Counted from the first letter of the stretch, positions 43,368 through 51,966 are shown. The stretch is DNA of 64,000 bases from an uncultured Eubacteriales bacterium (GCA_934796165.1 CAKVOU010000005.1:1-64000), one strand, 5' to 3'. Numbers and translations: made by a program. The notes: generated by a model from the sequence alone, not told the origin.

Positions 43368-44615
43368 ATGAAAAAACTGCTTATTTCGGTATCCTGTATC
43401 TGGCTTGCCCTCCTGCTTTGTCTCGGGCTTGCCTCCTGTACGCTTCAGGTTCATGCAGAGAACCTTGCCGAAGGGTACAGCCGGCAGACGGACGACGCGG
43501 GAGCGGTCACAGAGGACGGATCGCGCGCCCTCATCGACTATTCCTTTGACCTTTTCCGCAAGACGGGCGGGGAACACCTGAATGCCGGGAAGAACGAGCT
43601 TTTGTCGCCTCTGTCTGCCGCGGCGGTGCTCGCCATGATTGCAAACGGCGCGGAGGGAGAGACGCTTGCCCAGCTTGAAACGCTGCTCGGCGCCGACCGT
43701 GACGCGCTCAACCGGTATTACTACGCCTTTTTCGGCGGGCTTTCCTCCACGGACAAATGCAAGGTGACCTATGCGGATTCCGTCTGGTTCCGCGAGGGAC
43801 AGATCAATGTCCGCCCGGAATTTTTGCAGGCGAACGCCGACTGGTTCGGTGCAGACGCCTATGCCGCTCCTTTCGATGCGTCCACCGTGAAGGATATCAA
43901 TACCTGGGTGAAAAAGAACACGGACGGCATGATCGACTCGATCATCGACAGCATCGAAGCGGATTCGGTCATGTACCTCATCAACACGCTGGTGTTCGAC
44001 GCAAAGTGGGAAACGCTGTACGAAAAGAATCAGATCTCGGACGGGGAATTCACCTCTTCTGACGGCATCCGGCGGACGGTGACCTATCTTTCCTCCACCG
44101 AAAACAAATACCTGTCCGGCGACGGCTTTGTCGGCTTTGCCAAGAATTACGACGGCGGGAAATACAGTTTCTGCGCTCTGCTCCCCGACGAGGGGACGGA
44201 GATCGGAGAGTTTGTTTCGTCGCTCTCGGGAGAAAAATTCCTTGACGCATGGCAGGGGAAGACCTCGGAGAGCGTTCTCGTCCGTCTGCCGGAGTTCAGA
44301 TTTGAAGGCGGCGGGGAACTGAACGACGCGTTGAAGTCCCTCGGTGTGACCGACCTGTTTGCGCCGGGCATCGCGGATCTTTCCGGAATCGACACGGTGG
44401 GCAGACTGTATTGTGCAAAGATTGCACAGAAGACGGTCATTGATGTCAGCCGCAACGGGACCAAAGCGGCGGCGGTCACGTGGGGAGATTTAAAATGCGA
44501 GAGTGCACCGATGGGACAGCGCGAGGTGTACCTCACCCGTCCCTTTGTGTTTGCCATTGTGGACAACGCGACAGGCGTGCCGCTCTTCCTCGGCGCGGTG
44601 ACCCGGCTCGGATAA
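43368..44615 (+). CDS. Serpin-family protease inhibitor, lipoprotein
   Basis: 415 aa. A signal peptide with lipobox LASC puts the mature Cys near residue 25, so the inhibitor would be tethered outside the membrane. The serpin fold is clear: NELLSPLSAAAVLAMIANGAEGETLAQ, then INTLVFDAKWETLYEKNQISDGEF, and at the end TRPFVFAIVDNATGVPLFLGAV. The hinge NGTKAAAVT (Gly364, Thr365, Ala367-369) is compatible with an inhibitory serpin. Counting from the hinge puts P1 at Glu378; counting back from RPF puts it near Met382 (APM). AAGGAG precedes the ATG at 43368. It is divergent from the two-component system. Confidence 0.93.
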   Translation: MKKLLISVSCIWLALLLCLGLASCTLQVHAENLAEGYSRQTDDAGAVTEDGSRALIDYSFDLFRKTGGEHLNAGKNELLSPLSAAAVLAMIANGAEGETLAQLETLLGADRDALNRYYYAFFGGLSSTDKCKVTYADSVWFREGQINVRPEFLQANADWFGADAYAAPFDASTVKDINTWVKKNTDGMIDSIIDSIEADSVMYLINTLVFDAKWETLYEKNQISDGEFTSSDGIRRTVTYLSSTENKYLSGDGFVGFAKNYDGGKYSFCALLPDEGTEIGEFVSSLSGEKFLDAWQGKTSESVLVRLPEFRFEGGGELNDALKSLGVTDLFAPGIADLSGIDTVGRLYCAKIAQKTVIDVSRNGTKAAAVTWGDLKCESAPMGQREVYLTRPFVFAIVDNATGVPLFLGAVTRLG

Positions 44616-44626
44616 CATGAAATCTC

Positions 44627-44662
44627 AAAACGAGCGCCGCCCTTGCGGGCGGCGCTCGTTTT
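44627..44662. terminator. Bidirectional terminator between serpin gene and tepA
   Basis: Stem AAAACGAGCGCCGCCC (44627-44642) with GGGCGGCGCTCGTTTT (44647-44662), loop TTGC. Confidence 0.93.
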
Positions 44663-44667
44663 ACAAT

Positions 44668-45522
44668 TCAGTTTCCCCGCTTTTCGCGGATCATTCCGCG
44701 TAGCGCTTCCAGTGCGCGGTCCAGCCCGCCCACCTCGTCAATGATTCCGTATTCCACCGCCTGCTTGCCCTCAAGGATTGATCCCACGTCGGTCGCCAGT
44801 TCGTCCGGGCGCATCATCAGCTCTTCAATCACGCGCCGGTCGGCGCGCGAATGGTCGCAGATGAAGCCGACAATGCGTTTCTGCATTTCCCCGAAATAGC
44901 GGAAGGTCTGCGGAACGCCGACGACCAATCCGTTGATCCGGACGGGGTGCAGGGTCATGGTCGCCGAAGGTACGATGAAGGAACGCCTTGCCGCCGTTGC
45001 GAGCGGTACCCCGATGGAATGTCCTCCGCCGAGTACAAGGGATACCGTCGGCTTGGTCATGGAGGCGATCATCTCCGAGAGCGCAAGTCCCGCTTCCACG
45101 TCGCCGCCCATGGTGTTGAGTACGATGAGTACCCCCTCGGTTGCATCGTCCTCCTCCAGTGCGACGAGCAGCGGAATGAGGTGCTCGTATTTGGTCGCCT
45201 TCTGGGTGTCGCCGAGCGGAAAGTGCCCCTCGATCTGCCCGATCACCGACAGGCAGTAGATGGATTCCCGCGCATTTTTCGCGGCGACACTGCCCGTTTT
45301 CTCGATCTCTTCCAGCCGTGTGTTCCCGGGGGCGTCTCCCCGGTCGTTCCCGCCGCTTCCGCCGGTTGTACCGTTCCCGCCGGTTGTACCGTTCCCGCCG
45401 GTTGTACCGCTTGTGTTGTTTGTGCCGTTTGCGCTGCTTATGCAGTTGGTAGCGCTTGCACCATTTGCACCGCTTCCGCCGTTTTGTCCGCTTATCCCGT
45501 AACCGTTCCGTGTGTCAGACAT
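44668..45522 (-). CDS. tepA: ClpP-like serine protease of the TepA/YmfB type
   Basis: 284 aa. The core (~85-284) is ClpP-fold: LIVLNTMGGDVEAGLALSEMI, catalytic Ser in GGGHSIGVPLA, catalytic His in TLHPVRI, and GRADRR-like helix. In Bacillus the relative TepA is linked to signal-peptide degradation or export and acts without ClpA/X chaperones. Residues 1-~65 are a low-complexity Gly/Asn/Ser/Thr segment (GGNGTTGGNGTTGGSGGND) encoded by 18-bp tandem repeats near 45358-45411, not found in characterised homologues as far as I know. Confidence 0.88.
   Translation of the reverse strand: MSDTRNGYGISGQNGGSGANGASATNCISSANGTNNTSGTTGGNGTTGGNGTTGGSGGNDRGDAPGNTRLEEIEKTGSVAAKNARESIYCLSVIGQIEGHFPLGDTQKATKYEHLIPLLVALEEDDATEGVLIVLNTMGGDVEAGLALSEMIASMTKPTVSLVLGGGHSIGVPLATAARRSFIVPSATMTLHPVRINGLVVGVPQTFRYFGEMQKRIVGFICDHSRADRRVIEELMMRPDELATDVGSILEGKQAVEYGIIDEVGGLDRALEALRGMIREKRGN
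45358..45411. repeat. 18-bp tandem repeats in tepA
   Basis: Three near-identical copies of an 18-bp unit (CCGCCGGTTGTACCGTTC) encode repeated Gly-Gly-Asn-Gly-Thr-Thr. The unit is a multiple of three, so copy-number change would not break the frame. Confidence 0.8.
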
Positions 45523-45622
45523 TCTCTCGCCCTCCGCTCTCCGGCACTCCGCCGTTTGTTAGTCTCTTCACGATTATTGCCGAAAAAAATATCTTCCATG
45601 CGGAAAAAACATAAAATCGGCA

Positions 45623-45651
45623 TTTACAAACCGAAAAGTTTGTGATATAAT
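45623..45651 (+). promoter_or_regulatory. Promoter of pduL
   Basis: TTTACA (45623-45628), 17-bp spacer, TGA-TATAAT extended -10 (hexamer 45646-45651). Confidence 0.85.
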
Positions 45652-45657
45652 CAATTT

Positions 45658-45803
45658 ATGAATGCCCGGAAAGCAGACGCTCTTCCGGCTTTCCGATGTC
45701 TGCGGATTCCCCGGTGCCTGTTTCCGGCACGGTGGTCCGCAGGCGGAATGATGTGCGGGTGACCGCAGGAGAATCTGAAAACAGATAGAAAGAGGCTTTC
45801 GTT
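45658..45803 (+). other. ~146-nt leader of pduL with predicted hairpins
   Basis: The leader between the promoter and the pduL start holds GGAAAGC/GCTTTCC, CTGCGGA/TCCGCAG around an inner GTGCC/GGCAC, and ATCTG/CAGAT. It could be a regulatory RNA. It lacks the conserved cobalamin box and other riboswitch cores that I can recognise. Confidence 0.35.
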
Positions 45804-46379
45804 ATGGAAAACAAGGTTCTTGTCGAAACTTCCGCAAGACACATTCATCTGACCGCCGAAGCCGTCGAAGCATTGTACGGCAAGGGCGCAAAGCTGGAAG
45901 TGAAGAAGATGCTCAGCCAGCCCGGTCAGTTTGCCAGCGCAAACGAGAAGATCAAGCTGGTCGGTCCCAAGGGTGAGATGCTCGTCAGCGTTCTGGGTCC
46001 GGAACGCAAGGCAAATCAGGTCGAGCTGTCCTATTCCGACGCGCGTGCGCTCGGACTTCGTGACGTTCCCGTCCGTGAAAGCGGCGACGTTGCCGGCACG
46101 CCCGGTCTGCACCTCGTCGGACCCGCAGGTGAGCTTGATATCGCCGAGGGCGTTATCATCGCAAAGAGACATATTCACATGACCCCTGCCGACGCGGAAG
46201 CATTCGGCGTTACCAACGGCGAGATCGTCAAGGTGAAGCTCGACACCGAGCGTCCCCTGATTTTCGACGGTGTGGTCATCCGTGTCAGCCCCAGTTATGC
46301 GCTCGCAATGCACATCGACACCGATGAGTGCAACGCGGCATCCGCATTCGGCACCGTTTACGGTGAGATCGTGAAGTAA
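45804..46379 (+). CDS. pduL: PduL-type phosphate acyltransferase
   Basis: 191 aa. It interconverts acyl-CoA and acyl-phosphate (acetyl or propanoyl). Both family signature loops are visible: ETSARHIHLT near the N-terminus and IIAKRHIHMT near residue 120, whose His residues bind zinc. There is no encapsulation peptide before the first domain, and no microcompartment shell gene is nearby, so it probably works as the free housekeeping phosphotransacetylase of a fermenter. It is 5 bp from the next gene. Confidence 0.94.
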   Translation: MENKVLVETSARHIHLTAEAVEALYGKGAKLEVKKMLSQPGQFASANEKIKLVGPKGEMLVSVLGPERKANQVELSYSDARALGLRDVPVRESGDVAGTPGLHLVGPAGELDIAEGVIIAKRHIHMTPADAEAFGVTNGEIVKVKLDTERPLIFDGVVIRVSPSYALAMHIDTDECNAASAFGTVYGEIVK

Positions 46380-46384
46380 AGCAT

Positions 46385-46969
46385 ATGAAGATTTTGTTTC
46401 AGGGCGACGGCTCCTCCGACGATCCCGGCCGATTGTGCCCCGGCGTGACCGGGGAAGAAGCGACCGACTGCCATGATCTGGGGGAAGGATATCCGAGATA
46501 TGCCGCGGTGATGTTTGCCGACGCGTACCCGGATACGGAATTTACTTTTTATCGGGATACCGCAAACGGCGACGTGCCGGATCTCGTCTGTATTCTGCCT
46601 GATTTTTCGGGCGGGGAGAGCGACGAGGCTTACGAAGCCGCTCTTGCCGGGCGTCTGTCTCTTTTCGGAGAAAACGAAAAGACGCGCGTGCTTCTGCTTG
46701 AGCCTTTCCTTGCGGGAGAGGATCATCCGGAGAAACGCGACTTCATCGACGGCAGAATCGCCGCGACCAGACGTGCCGCCGCACAGCGTGCGGACGTACT
46801 GGTTCCGCTGGACGGACTGTTTGCCGCCGCGAGGATCGCGCATCCCGATATTGCATATGCGGACGAAAACGGGCTGACACCGGAGGGGCTTTGCTTCCTC
46901 GGCGAATGCTGTCTGCGCGCCGCGGCTCCCATCGTGGAAGCGTATCTTAAGAATCAGGAAACCACCTGA
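46385..46969 (+). CDS. Degenerate SGNH-hydrolase-like protein, probable pseudoenzyme
   Basis: 194 aa. The start MKILFQGDGSSDDPGR resembles the SGNH lipase family start ILFQGDSITD, and DLGEGYPRYAA...YPDTEF matches the following helix. However, the Ser of GDS is shifted or replaced (GDGSSD), the RGISGN block II is DTANGD, the GxND block III region seems missing, and the final DGVHP block is ENGLTPEG without the catalytic His. It therefore looks catalytically dead and about 20-30 residues short. It begins 5 bp after pduL, so it is translated from the same message. Confidence 0.65.
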   Translation: MKILFQGDGSSDDPGRLCPGVTGEEATDCHDLGEGYPRYAAVMFADAYPDTEFTFYRDTANGDVPDLVCILPDFSGGESDEAYEAALAGRLSLFGENEKTRVLLLEPFLAGEDHPEKRDFIDGRIAATRRAAAQRADVLVPLDGLFAAARIAHPDIAYADENGLTPEGLCFLGECCLRAAAPIVEAYLKNQETT

Positions 46970-47081
46970 ACCAAGCCGGGGACGGGATACCGGTCAAGTC
47001 GTCCCGCGCCTGCCGGCACCGGCGGGATCCGGCATGAGCCGGAATTCATATTCGTCAAATAATTCCAAAGGAGATAAAAAC

Positions 47082-47807
47082 ATGAGCAAAGTCAGCGAAT
47101 GCCCCTATGCAATGAGTTCTGAAGTTCAGAACGAATGCAAGGTTCAAAAGGGCTGCGATCACGGTCCTGCTCCCATTCCCGAAGAGGGCAAGTGGATCCA
47201 GGCAAAACAGATTACGGATATTTCCGCATATACCCACGGTGTGGGCTGGTGCGCACCTCAGCAGGGCGCCTGCAAGCTCTCGCTCAACGTCAAAAACGGC
47301 GTGATCGAGGAAGCGCTCGTGGAGACCATCGGCTGCTCCGGCATGACCCATTCCGCGGCAATGGCTGCGGAGATCCTGCCCGGCAAGACCATTCTGGAAG
47401 CGCTCAACACCGACCTTGTCTGCGACGCGATCAATACCGCAATGCGTGAATTGTTCCTCCAGATCGTCTACGGCAGAAGCCAGTCCGCGTTCTCCGAAAA
47501 CGGACTTGTCATCGGCGCAGGCCTTGAGGACCTCGGCAAGGGAACCCGCTCCATGGTCGGCACCATGTACGGCACCAAGGAAAAGGGCGTCCGGTACCTC
47601 GAAATGACCGAGGGCTACTGCACGAGAATGGCACTCGATGACAACAACGAAGTCATCGGCTATGAGTTTGTTTCCCTCGGCAAGATGACCGACTTCATCA
47701 AGAAGGGCATGGAGCCGAACGAAGCATATGAGAAATCCAAGGGCACTTACGGACGCTTCAAACCGGAAGACGGCGCCGTCAAGTACATCGACCCCCGCAA
47801 GGAATGA
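47082..47807 (+). CDS. NifU/IscU-like iron-sulfur scaffold-related protein, partner of GGGtGRT protein
   Basis: 241 aa. It carries cysteines in SECPYAMSSEV, GWCAPQQGACKLSL, ETIGCSGMTHSAAMAAEIL and EGYCTRM; the middle region resembles the NifU N-terminal scaffold fold. Such proteins are annotated as iron-sulfur cluster assembly scaffold proteins and always seem to precede a GGGtGRT gene, as here (18 bp). The true role is not established. The start at 47082 follows AAAGGAGATAAAAAC. Confidence 0.85.
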   Translation: MSKVSECPYAMSSEVQNECKVQKGCDHGPAPIPEEGKWIQAKQITDISAYTHGVGWCAPQQGACKLSLNVKNGVIEEALVETIGCSGMTHSAAMAAEILPGKTILEALNTDLVCDAINTAMRELFLQIVYGRSQSAFSENGLVIGAGLEDLGKGTRSMVGTMYGTKEKGVRYLEMTEGYCTRMALDDNNEVIGYEFVSLGKMTDFIKKGMEPNEAYEKSKGTYGRFKPEDGAVKYIDPRKE

Positions 47808-47825
47808 TGAAGGAGGGTGTGAAAA

Positions 47826-48836
47826 ATGGCACAGTTTGAAGGTTATGAAAGACGCGAGGCGAAGATCCTCGGCGTTCTGAAGGAATACGGGATCAACTCG
47901 ATCGACGAGTGCAAGGAGATCTGCGACAAGTACGGCATCGATCCCTACACCACGGTTCAGGAAACCCAGCCGATCTGCTTTGAGAACGCGAAGTGGGCGT
48001 ACACCGTCGGCTCCGCAATCGCACTGAAGGAGGCGGAAAAGACGGGCGACAAGTCCGCAGCAACCGCTGCCGCAAATATCGGTATCGGACTCCAGAGCTT
48101 CTGCATTCCCGGCTCCGTTGCGGAAAACCGCAAGGTGGGTCTCGGTCACGGCAACCTCGGCAAGATGCTTCTCTCCGAGGAAACCGACTGCTTCTGCTTC
48201 CTCGCAGGTCACGAGTCCTTCGCGGCTGCTGAGGGTGCAATCAAGATCGCGCTCAACGCGAACAAGGTCCGTAAGAACCCCCTGCGCGTCATTCTGAACG
48301 GTCTCGGCAAGGACGCGGCTTACATCATCTCCCGTATCAACGGCTTTACCTACTGCAAGACCGTGTTTGATCCTTACACGGAAACCGTCAAGGTCGTCGA
48401 GGAGAAGGCATTCTCCAAGGGACCCCGTGCCGCAGTCAAGTGCTACGGCGCAGACAACGTTCCCGAAGGCGTTGCGATCATGCAGCTTGAGAAGGTCGGC
48501 GTTTCCATCACCGGTAACTCCACCAACCCGACCAGATTCCAGCATCCCGTTGCCGGTACCTACAAGAAGTGGTGCATCGAGAACGGCAAGAAGTACTTCT
48601 CCGTGGCATCGGGCGGCGGCACGGGCAGAACCCTGCACCCCGATAACATGGCAGCAGGTCCTTCCTCCTACGGCATGACCGATACCATGGGCAGAATGCA
48701 TTCCGACGCACAGTTCGCAGGTTCCTCCTCGGTTCCCGCGCACGTCGAAATGATGGGCCTCATCGGCATGGGCAACAACCCGATGGTCGGTGCGACCGTC
48801 GCTTGTGCTGTCGCAGTCGCGGAAGCGCTGAAGTAA
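47826..48836 (+). CDS. GGGtGRT family protein of unknown function
   Basis: 336 aa. It contains the signature VASGGGTGRTLHPDNMAAG near residue 265. Other visible blocks are TAAANIGIGLQSFCIPGSVAENRKVGLGHGNLG and CFCFLAGHESFAAAEGAI. No transmembrane segments. Pfam has this as a domain of unknown function named after the motif. It is cotranscribed with the scaffold-like gene, and both show strong codon bias toward GGC, AAG and TCC, which suggests high expression. Confidence 0.92.
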   Translation: MAQFEGYERREAKILGVLKEYGINSIDECKEICDKYGIDPYTTVQETQPICFENAKWAYTVGSAIALKEAEKTGDKSAATAAANIGIGLQSFCIPGSVAENRKVGLGHGNLGKMLLSEETDCFCFLAGHESFAAAEGAIKIALNANKVRKNPLRVILNGLGKDAAYIISRINGFTYCKTVFDPYTETVKVVEEKAFSKGPRAAVKCYGADNVPEGVAIMQLEKVGVSITGNSTNPTRFQHPVAGTYKKWCIENGKKYFSVASGGGTGRTLHPDNMAAGPSSYGMTDTMGRMHSDAQFAGSSSVPAHVEMMGLIGMGNNPMVGATVACAVAVAEALK

Positions 48837-48850
48837 TCAAAAACAAGAAC

Positions 48851-48885
48851 ACCGGCTCCGGGCATTTGCCCGGAGCCGGTTTTTG
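48851..48885 (+). terminator. Terminator after the GGGtGRT gene
   Basis: Stem ACCGGCTCCGGGC (48851-48863) with GCCCGGAGCCGGT (48868-48880), loop ATTT, followed by TTTTG. Confidence 0.93.
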
Positions 48886-48945
48886 AAGATAACGGCAATT
48901 TTCACCGATTTTCGACGGATTCCGCAAAATATCTCATGGATGATA

Positions 48946-48974
48946 TTGACAATTGCCCCGATCCGGTATAAAAT
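48946..48974 (+). promoter_or_regulatory. Promoter of the lipoprotein gene
   Basis: TTGACA (48946-48951), 17-bp spacer, TAAAAT (48969-48974), 41 bp before the start. Confidence 0.75.
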
Positions 48975-49014
48975 GGAATTATGAATCCAAACGGAATAAA
49001 GGAGCTTCAATGAT

Positions 49015-50400
49015 ATGAAAAACATCTTCAAACGGGTTCTTCTGATCGCCGTCGGCGTTCTTTTGGTCTGCGTTCTGTCCTCCTGTGCTCTCTCAAAACT
49101 TTTCGAGCCGAAGGATGCGGATGCGCTGATCAAAAAAATCGACAAGACCATGGATCAGTATTCTTCTTATGAATCCGACATGGATTTTGAAGCCAAAATC
49201 GGAAGCGGTCCTGCGTTGACCAAGGTTTATCTGTTCACCAAAAACGTGGTCATCAATGATAAAAACGAAGCGTATTACTTTTATCAGAAGATGGAAACCA
49301 CGGCGGCGCTCGTGGATGCGTCCGGCGAAGAAAAAGTAGTTTCGGAGGGGGAAGATCTCATTGCTTTTGATCGCGGAAACGCGTTTTACATGAGCCAAAA
49401 AGACGACAAAACCGTCAGGCTGTATTCGGAATCGACCAAAAACGACTTTGGCGCGTATCTGGAAAAATCCGGCGGCAATCTGGATACTGATGTGTTGTTT
49501 GGCGGTTGCTCCAAAAAACAAATGACACATAAAAAGGACGGCACCTGGACACTGACGCTCGGAGAGTATTCGAAGGAATCCATGAATAAAATCTGGGAAT
49601 CCCTTGGACTTGACGCGGTCTCGGAGCTGACAGAGAGCAGTAACCTTTCCCTGAAGATTAAGGCGGATAAGGAATACCGCATGACTTCCTGTGAAATGCA
49701 CCTCGTGATTTCCGGGAAAAAAGACAACGAATCCGATTACGATTCCGTTCTGGAAGGGACGTTTACCTTTGGCTCTTTCGGTGAGGCAAAGCGCGTGGAA
49801 AATGAACTTTCCACCGACGCGTACACCAAGGTGGACAATGCCCTGATCCTTCCCGACGCGGTCAGACAGCTGAGTGGCTGGTGCAATCTGAAAAACGGGG
49901 AATTCAGCATGGTATCCAGTCAGAATGTGAAATATCCGGGTTCCGAGGCCTCGGTCACGGTGACCGATGAAATCAAATTTTCAACAAGCAAAGAAGACGG
50001 GTTCAACTATTCTATCAAGGAACATTCTACCGACGCAAGTACCCCGGACATTACGCTGAAATATTCCGGTGGAACCCTGTATACCCAAGCCGGCGCACAG
50101 ATGAACAGACAAAGTATGGATGAAAGCCAGGCTAAACAGTCAATCCGGAAAGTATTGGGGACCGTTTCCGTGGACCCGGTCTTTGTCACCTCGATCGAAG
50201 ACAAGGGCAACGGCGTGTACGAGATCCGCGCGGACGGGGCTCTGGACGAACAGTATAAGGGCGTGTATAAGGAGTGCACCTATGTCGTCCGTCTGACCTT
50301 CCGCGACGATAAACTTGTTGCCACTGCCAGTGAGATCACGCTGGTCGGCAATAACGGAACGAAGATCGTGACACGGACTGAACTGACGCAAAAGAACTGA
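49015..50400 (+). CDS. Lipoprotein of unknown function
   Basis: 461 aa. Signal peptide with lipobox LSSC (Cys near residue 24). The mature part is soluble and beta-rich with many charged residues (DADALIKKIDKTMDQYSSYESDMDFEAKI). It vaguely resembles two-lobed lipoprotein carriers of the LolA/LppX type, because a similar strand pattern appears in both halves (~30-250 and ~260-461), but I cannot support a family. AGGAG precedes the ATG. It stands alone between two terminators. Confidence 0.8.
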   Translation: MKNIFKRVLLIAVGVLLVCVLSSCALSKLFEPKDADALIKKIDKTMDQYSSYESDMDFEAKIGSGPALTKVYLFTKNVVINDKNEAYYFYQKMETTAALVDASGEEKVVSEGEDLIAFDRGNAFYMSQKDDKTVRLYSESTKNDFGAYLEKSGGNLDTDVLFGGCSKKQMTHKKDGTWTLTLGEYSKESMNKIWESLGLDAVSELTESSNLSLKIKADKEYRMTSCEMHLVISGKKDNESDYDSVLEGTFTFGSFGEAKRVENELSTDAYTKVDNALILPDAVRQLSGWCNLKNGEFSMVSSQNVKYPGSEASVTVTDEIKFSTSKEDGFNYSIKEHSTDASTPDITLKYSGGTLYTQAGAQMNRQSMDESQAKQSIRKVLGTVSVDPVFVTSIEDKGNGVYEIRADGALDEQYKGVYKECTYVVRLTFRDDKLVATASEITLVGNNGTKIVTRTELTQKN

Positions 50401-50411
50401 TTCAAAACTGA

Positions 50412-50455
50412 CAAAACCGGACGGCTGACGCTTTCGCGTCAGCCGTCCGGTTTTG
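50412..50455. terminator. Terminator between lipoprotein gene and amidohydrolase gene
   Basis: Stem AAAACCGGACGGCTGACGC (50413-50431) with GCGTCAGCCGTCCGGTTTT (50436-50454), loop TTTC. It serves both convergent genes. Confidence 0.95.
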
Positions 50456-50478
50456 AAGTAACATTTTTTCTGCGGCGG

Positions 50479-51288
50479 TTAACCGATATACCCGGAAAGC
50501 CGCGGGAACGCCCGCAGGCAGTTCTTACAGAATATCTTTTCCCATTTGTCCGGCGGAAAGATCAGCCGCACGGTCTCCTCGTATTCCGTGATCTGCGGCA
50601 TATGGAGCGGCGGACAGAAATCGGTGCCGAACAGAATCTTTTCCTCGGCGCCGGGGAAGGCGTCGATCGCGTCTTTGAGGCGTTTCGCTTCCTCGCCCAC
50701 ATCCGCAACCGTCCCCTCTTCGTAGATGCCGCAGAAATCCGTAAACACGTTTTCGTGTGTGGTTACGACCCGGAGGCATTCGTGAAACCGGGGATCGTTC
50801 ATGTGCGCCAGAATGAAGTGACAGCTGGGATATTTTTCTGCCGCGACCGCGACGTATTCTGCGTCGGAGCCGGACAGGTCATTGTCGGAGGGCAGGTCGG
50901 CGGCGCCGATGCCGGTGTGGAAGATGACTGCGAGACGGTGGCGCGCGGCAAATTCATAAATGGGGAAGAGCGCGGGATCCGACGCGCGCCCCTTCTGATA
51001 GGTCAGATAGATCTTGATCCCGACGATTCTGAGAGCCGTCAGATTTTCTTCAATCCATGCAAACTGGGGCGCGAGCGGCAGGGCAATGTCCACTCCGGCA
51101 CACAGAAAAAGCCGGTCGTCCGCCTTCACGGTCTCCTCACAGACATCCTCCGGGGAACGCAGGCGGTCGATGAACTGCATGACGATGGCATAGCCGTCGG
51201 TAACGGAAAAATATCTGTTCCGAAGGGCTTGATTATAAATATGGGTATGGCAATCGATTTTTTTTGGACAGGCTGTTTTGTTCGCCAT
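50479..51288 (-). CDS. Amidohydrolase-superfamily TIM-barrel hydrolase
   Basis: 269 aa. The HxH metal motif is in KIDCHTHIY near residues 10-18; later ligands are His in VIFHTGIG, His in FILAHM, and Asp in ILFGTDFCPP. This is the amidohydrolase_2 type (metal-dependent hydrolase or decarboxylase-like). It is soluble, with unknown substrate. It stands alone, convergent with the lipoprotein gene. Confidence 0.88.
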   Translation of the reverse strand: MANKTACPKKIDCHTHIYNQALRNRYFSVTDGYAIVMQFIDRLRSPEDVCEETVKADDRLFLCAGVDIALPLAPQFAWIEENLTALRIVGIKIYLTYQKGRASDPALFPIYEFAARHRLAVIFHTGIGAADLPSDNDLSGSDAEYVAVAAEKYPSCHFILAHMNDPRFHECLRVVTTHENVFTDFCGIYEEGTVADVGEEAKRLKDAIDAFPGAEEKILFGTDFCPPLHMPQITEYEETVRLIFPPDKWEKIFCKNCLRAFPRLSGYIG

Positions 51289-51429
51289 TTCTGCCGCCTC
51301 TCTTTCCGTAATACTTACCCGTTCAGCCGGGAAGCAAAAAACGCAAACCGCACCGTCCCGTAAACGGGCGGTGCGGGGAAGCCCGGATCTCCGATTCCCG
51401 GATCAACACACGGAAATGCCGTGCACGAT

Positions 51430-51777
51430 TCAAAGCGGCGAAGGGACCGAGGCAAGTCTAATGATAAGATTGATGATTCCCAATCCGATACCGACACAGA
51501 GACCGATCAGCGCCATTTTCCCGTAAGCTTTTGCGGAGACGGGCTTGGTGTCATGATTGACGCAGAACAGGATCAGTCCGATGATCGGGAAAAAGAAACA
51601 AAGAACCTTGAGCCCGCCTGACGGGACGTCGGAGGTTTGGGAAGCGGAAGAGCAGTCCGCACTCTCGCTTCTCATTCCGGAAAAGGAATCTCCGCCGGGA
51701 GTAAGCTGCGCTCCGCAGTTGGGGCAGAAATTCGTGGAATCGTCAACGCGAGAACCGCAATTCGGACAATATGCCAT
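51430..51777 (-). CDS. Zinc-ribbon membrane protein
   Basis: 115 aa. Residues 3-26 form a double-CxxC zinc ribbon (YCPNCGSRVDDSTNFCPNCG). A Ser-rich linker leads to two transmembrane segments (~58-76 and ~85-108). Similar small zinc-ribbon membrane proteins are common in clostridia and mostly uncharacterised. The start at 51777 has AGGGGGAA 5 nt upstream; the longer reading frame to 51822 has none. Confidence 0.88.
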   Translation of the reverse strand: MAYCPNCGSRVDDSTNFCPNCGAQLTPGGDSFSGMRSESADCSSASQTSDVPSGGLKVLCFFFPIIGLILFCVNHDTKPVSAKAYGKMALIGLCVGIGLGIINLIIRLASVPSPL

Positions 51778-51966
51778 ATGGATTCCCCCTTTTGATTTTG
51801 ATACCGTTTCACCGGCTCGCAATTATGATAACACATATTTTCCGTAAAATCAAGGGGTGGTGTGCCAAAAACACCTTTCTCGACAGAATACGTGCACATT
51901 CGTCCCGCTTGTGCATATTATGATAACGGGGAAACCCCAATGATCTGAATGGAGGATATATCTGAT

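Noticed and set aside
45658..45803. Cobalamin riboswitch before pduL
   Set aside because: The GGTGCC...GGCACGGTGG and GCAGGAGA words look faintly similar, but the conserved GCCACTG core and the B12 box are absent and spacing is wrong.
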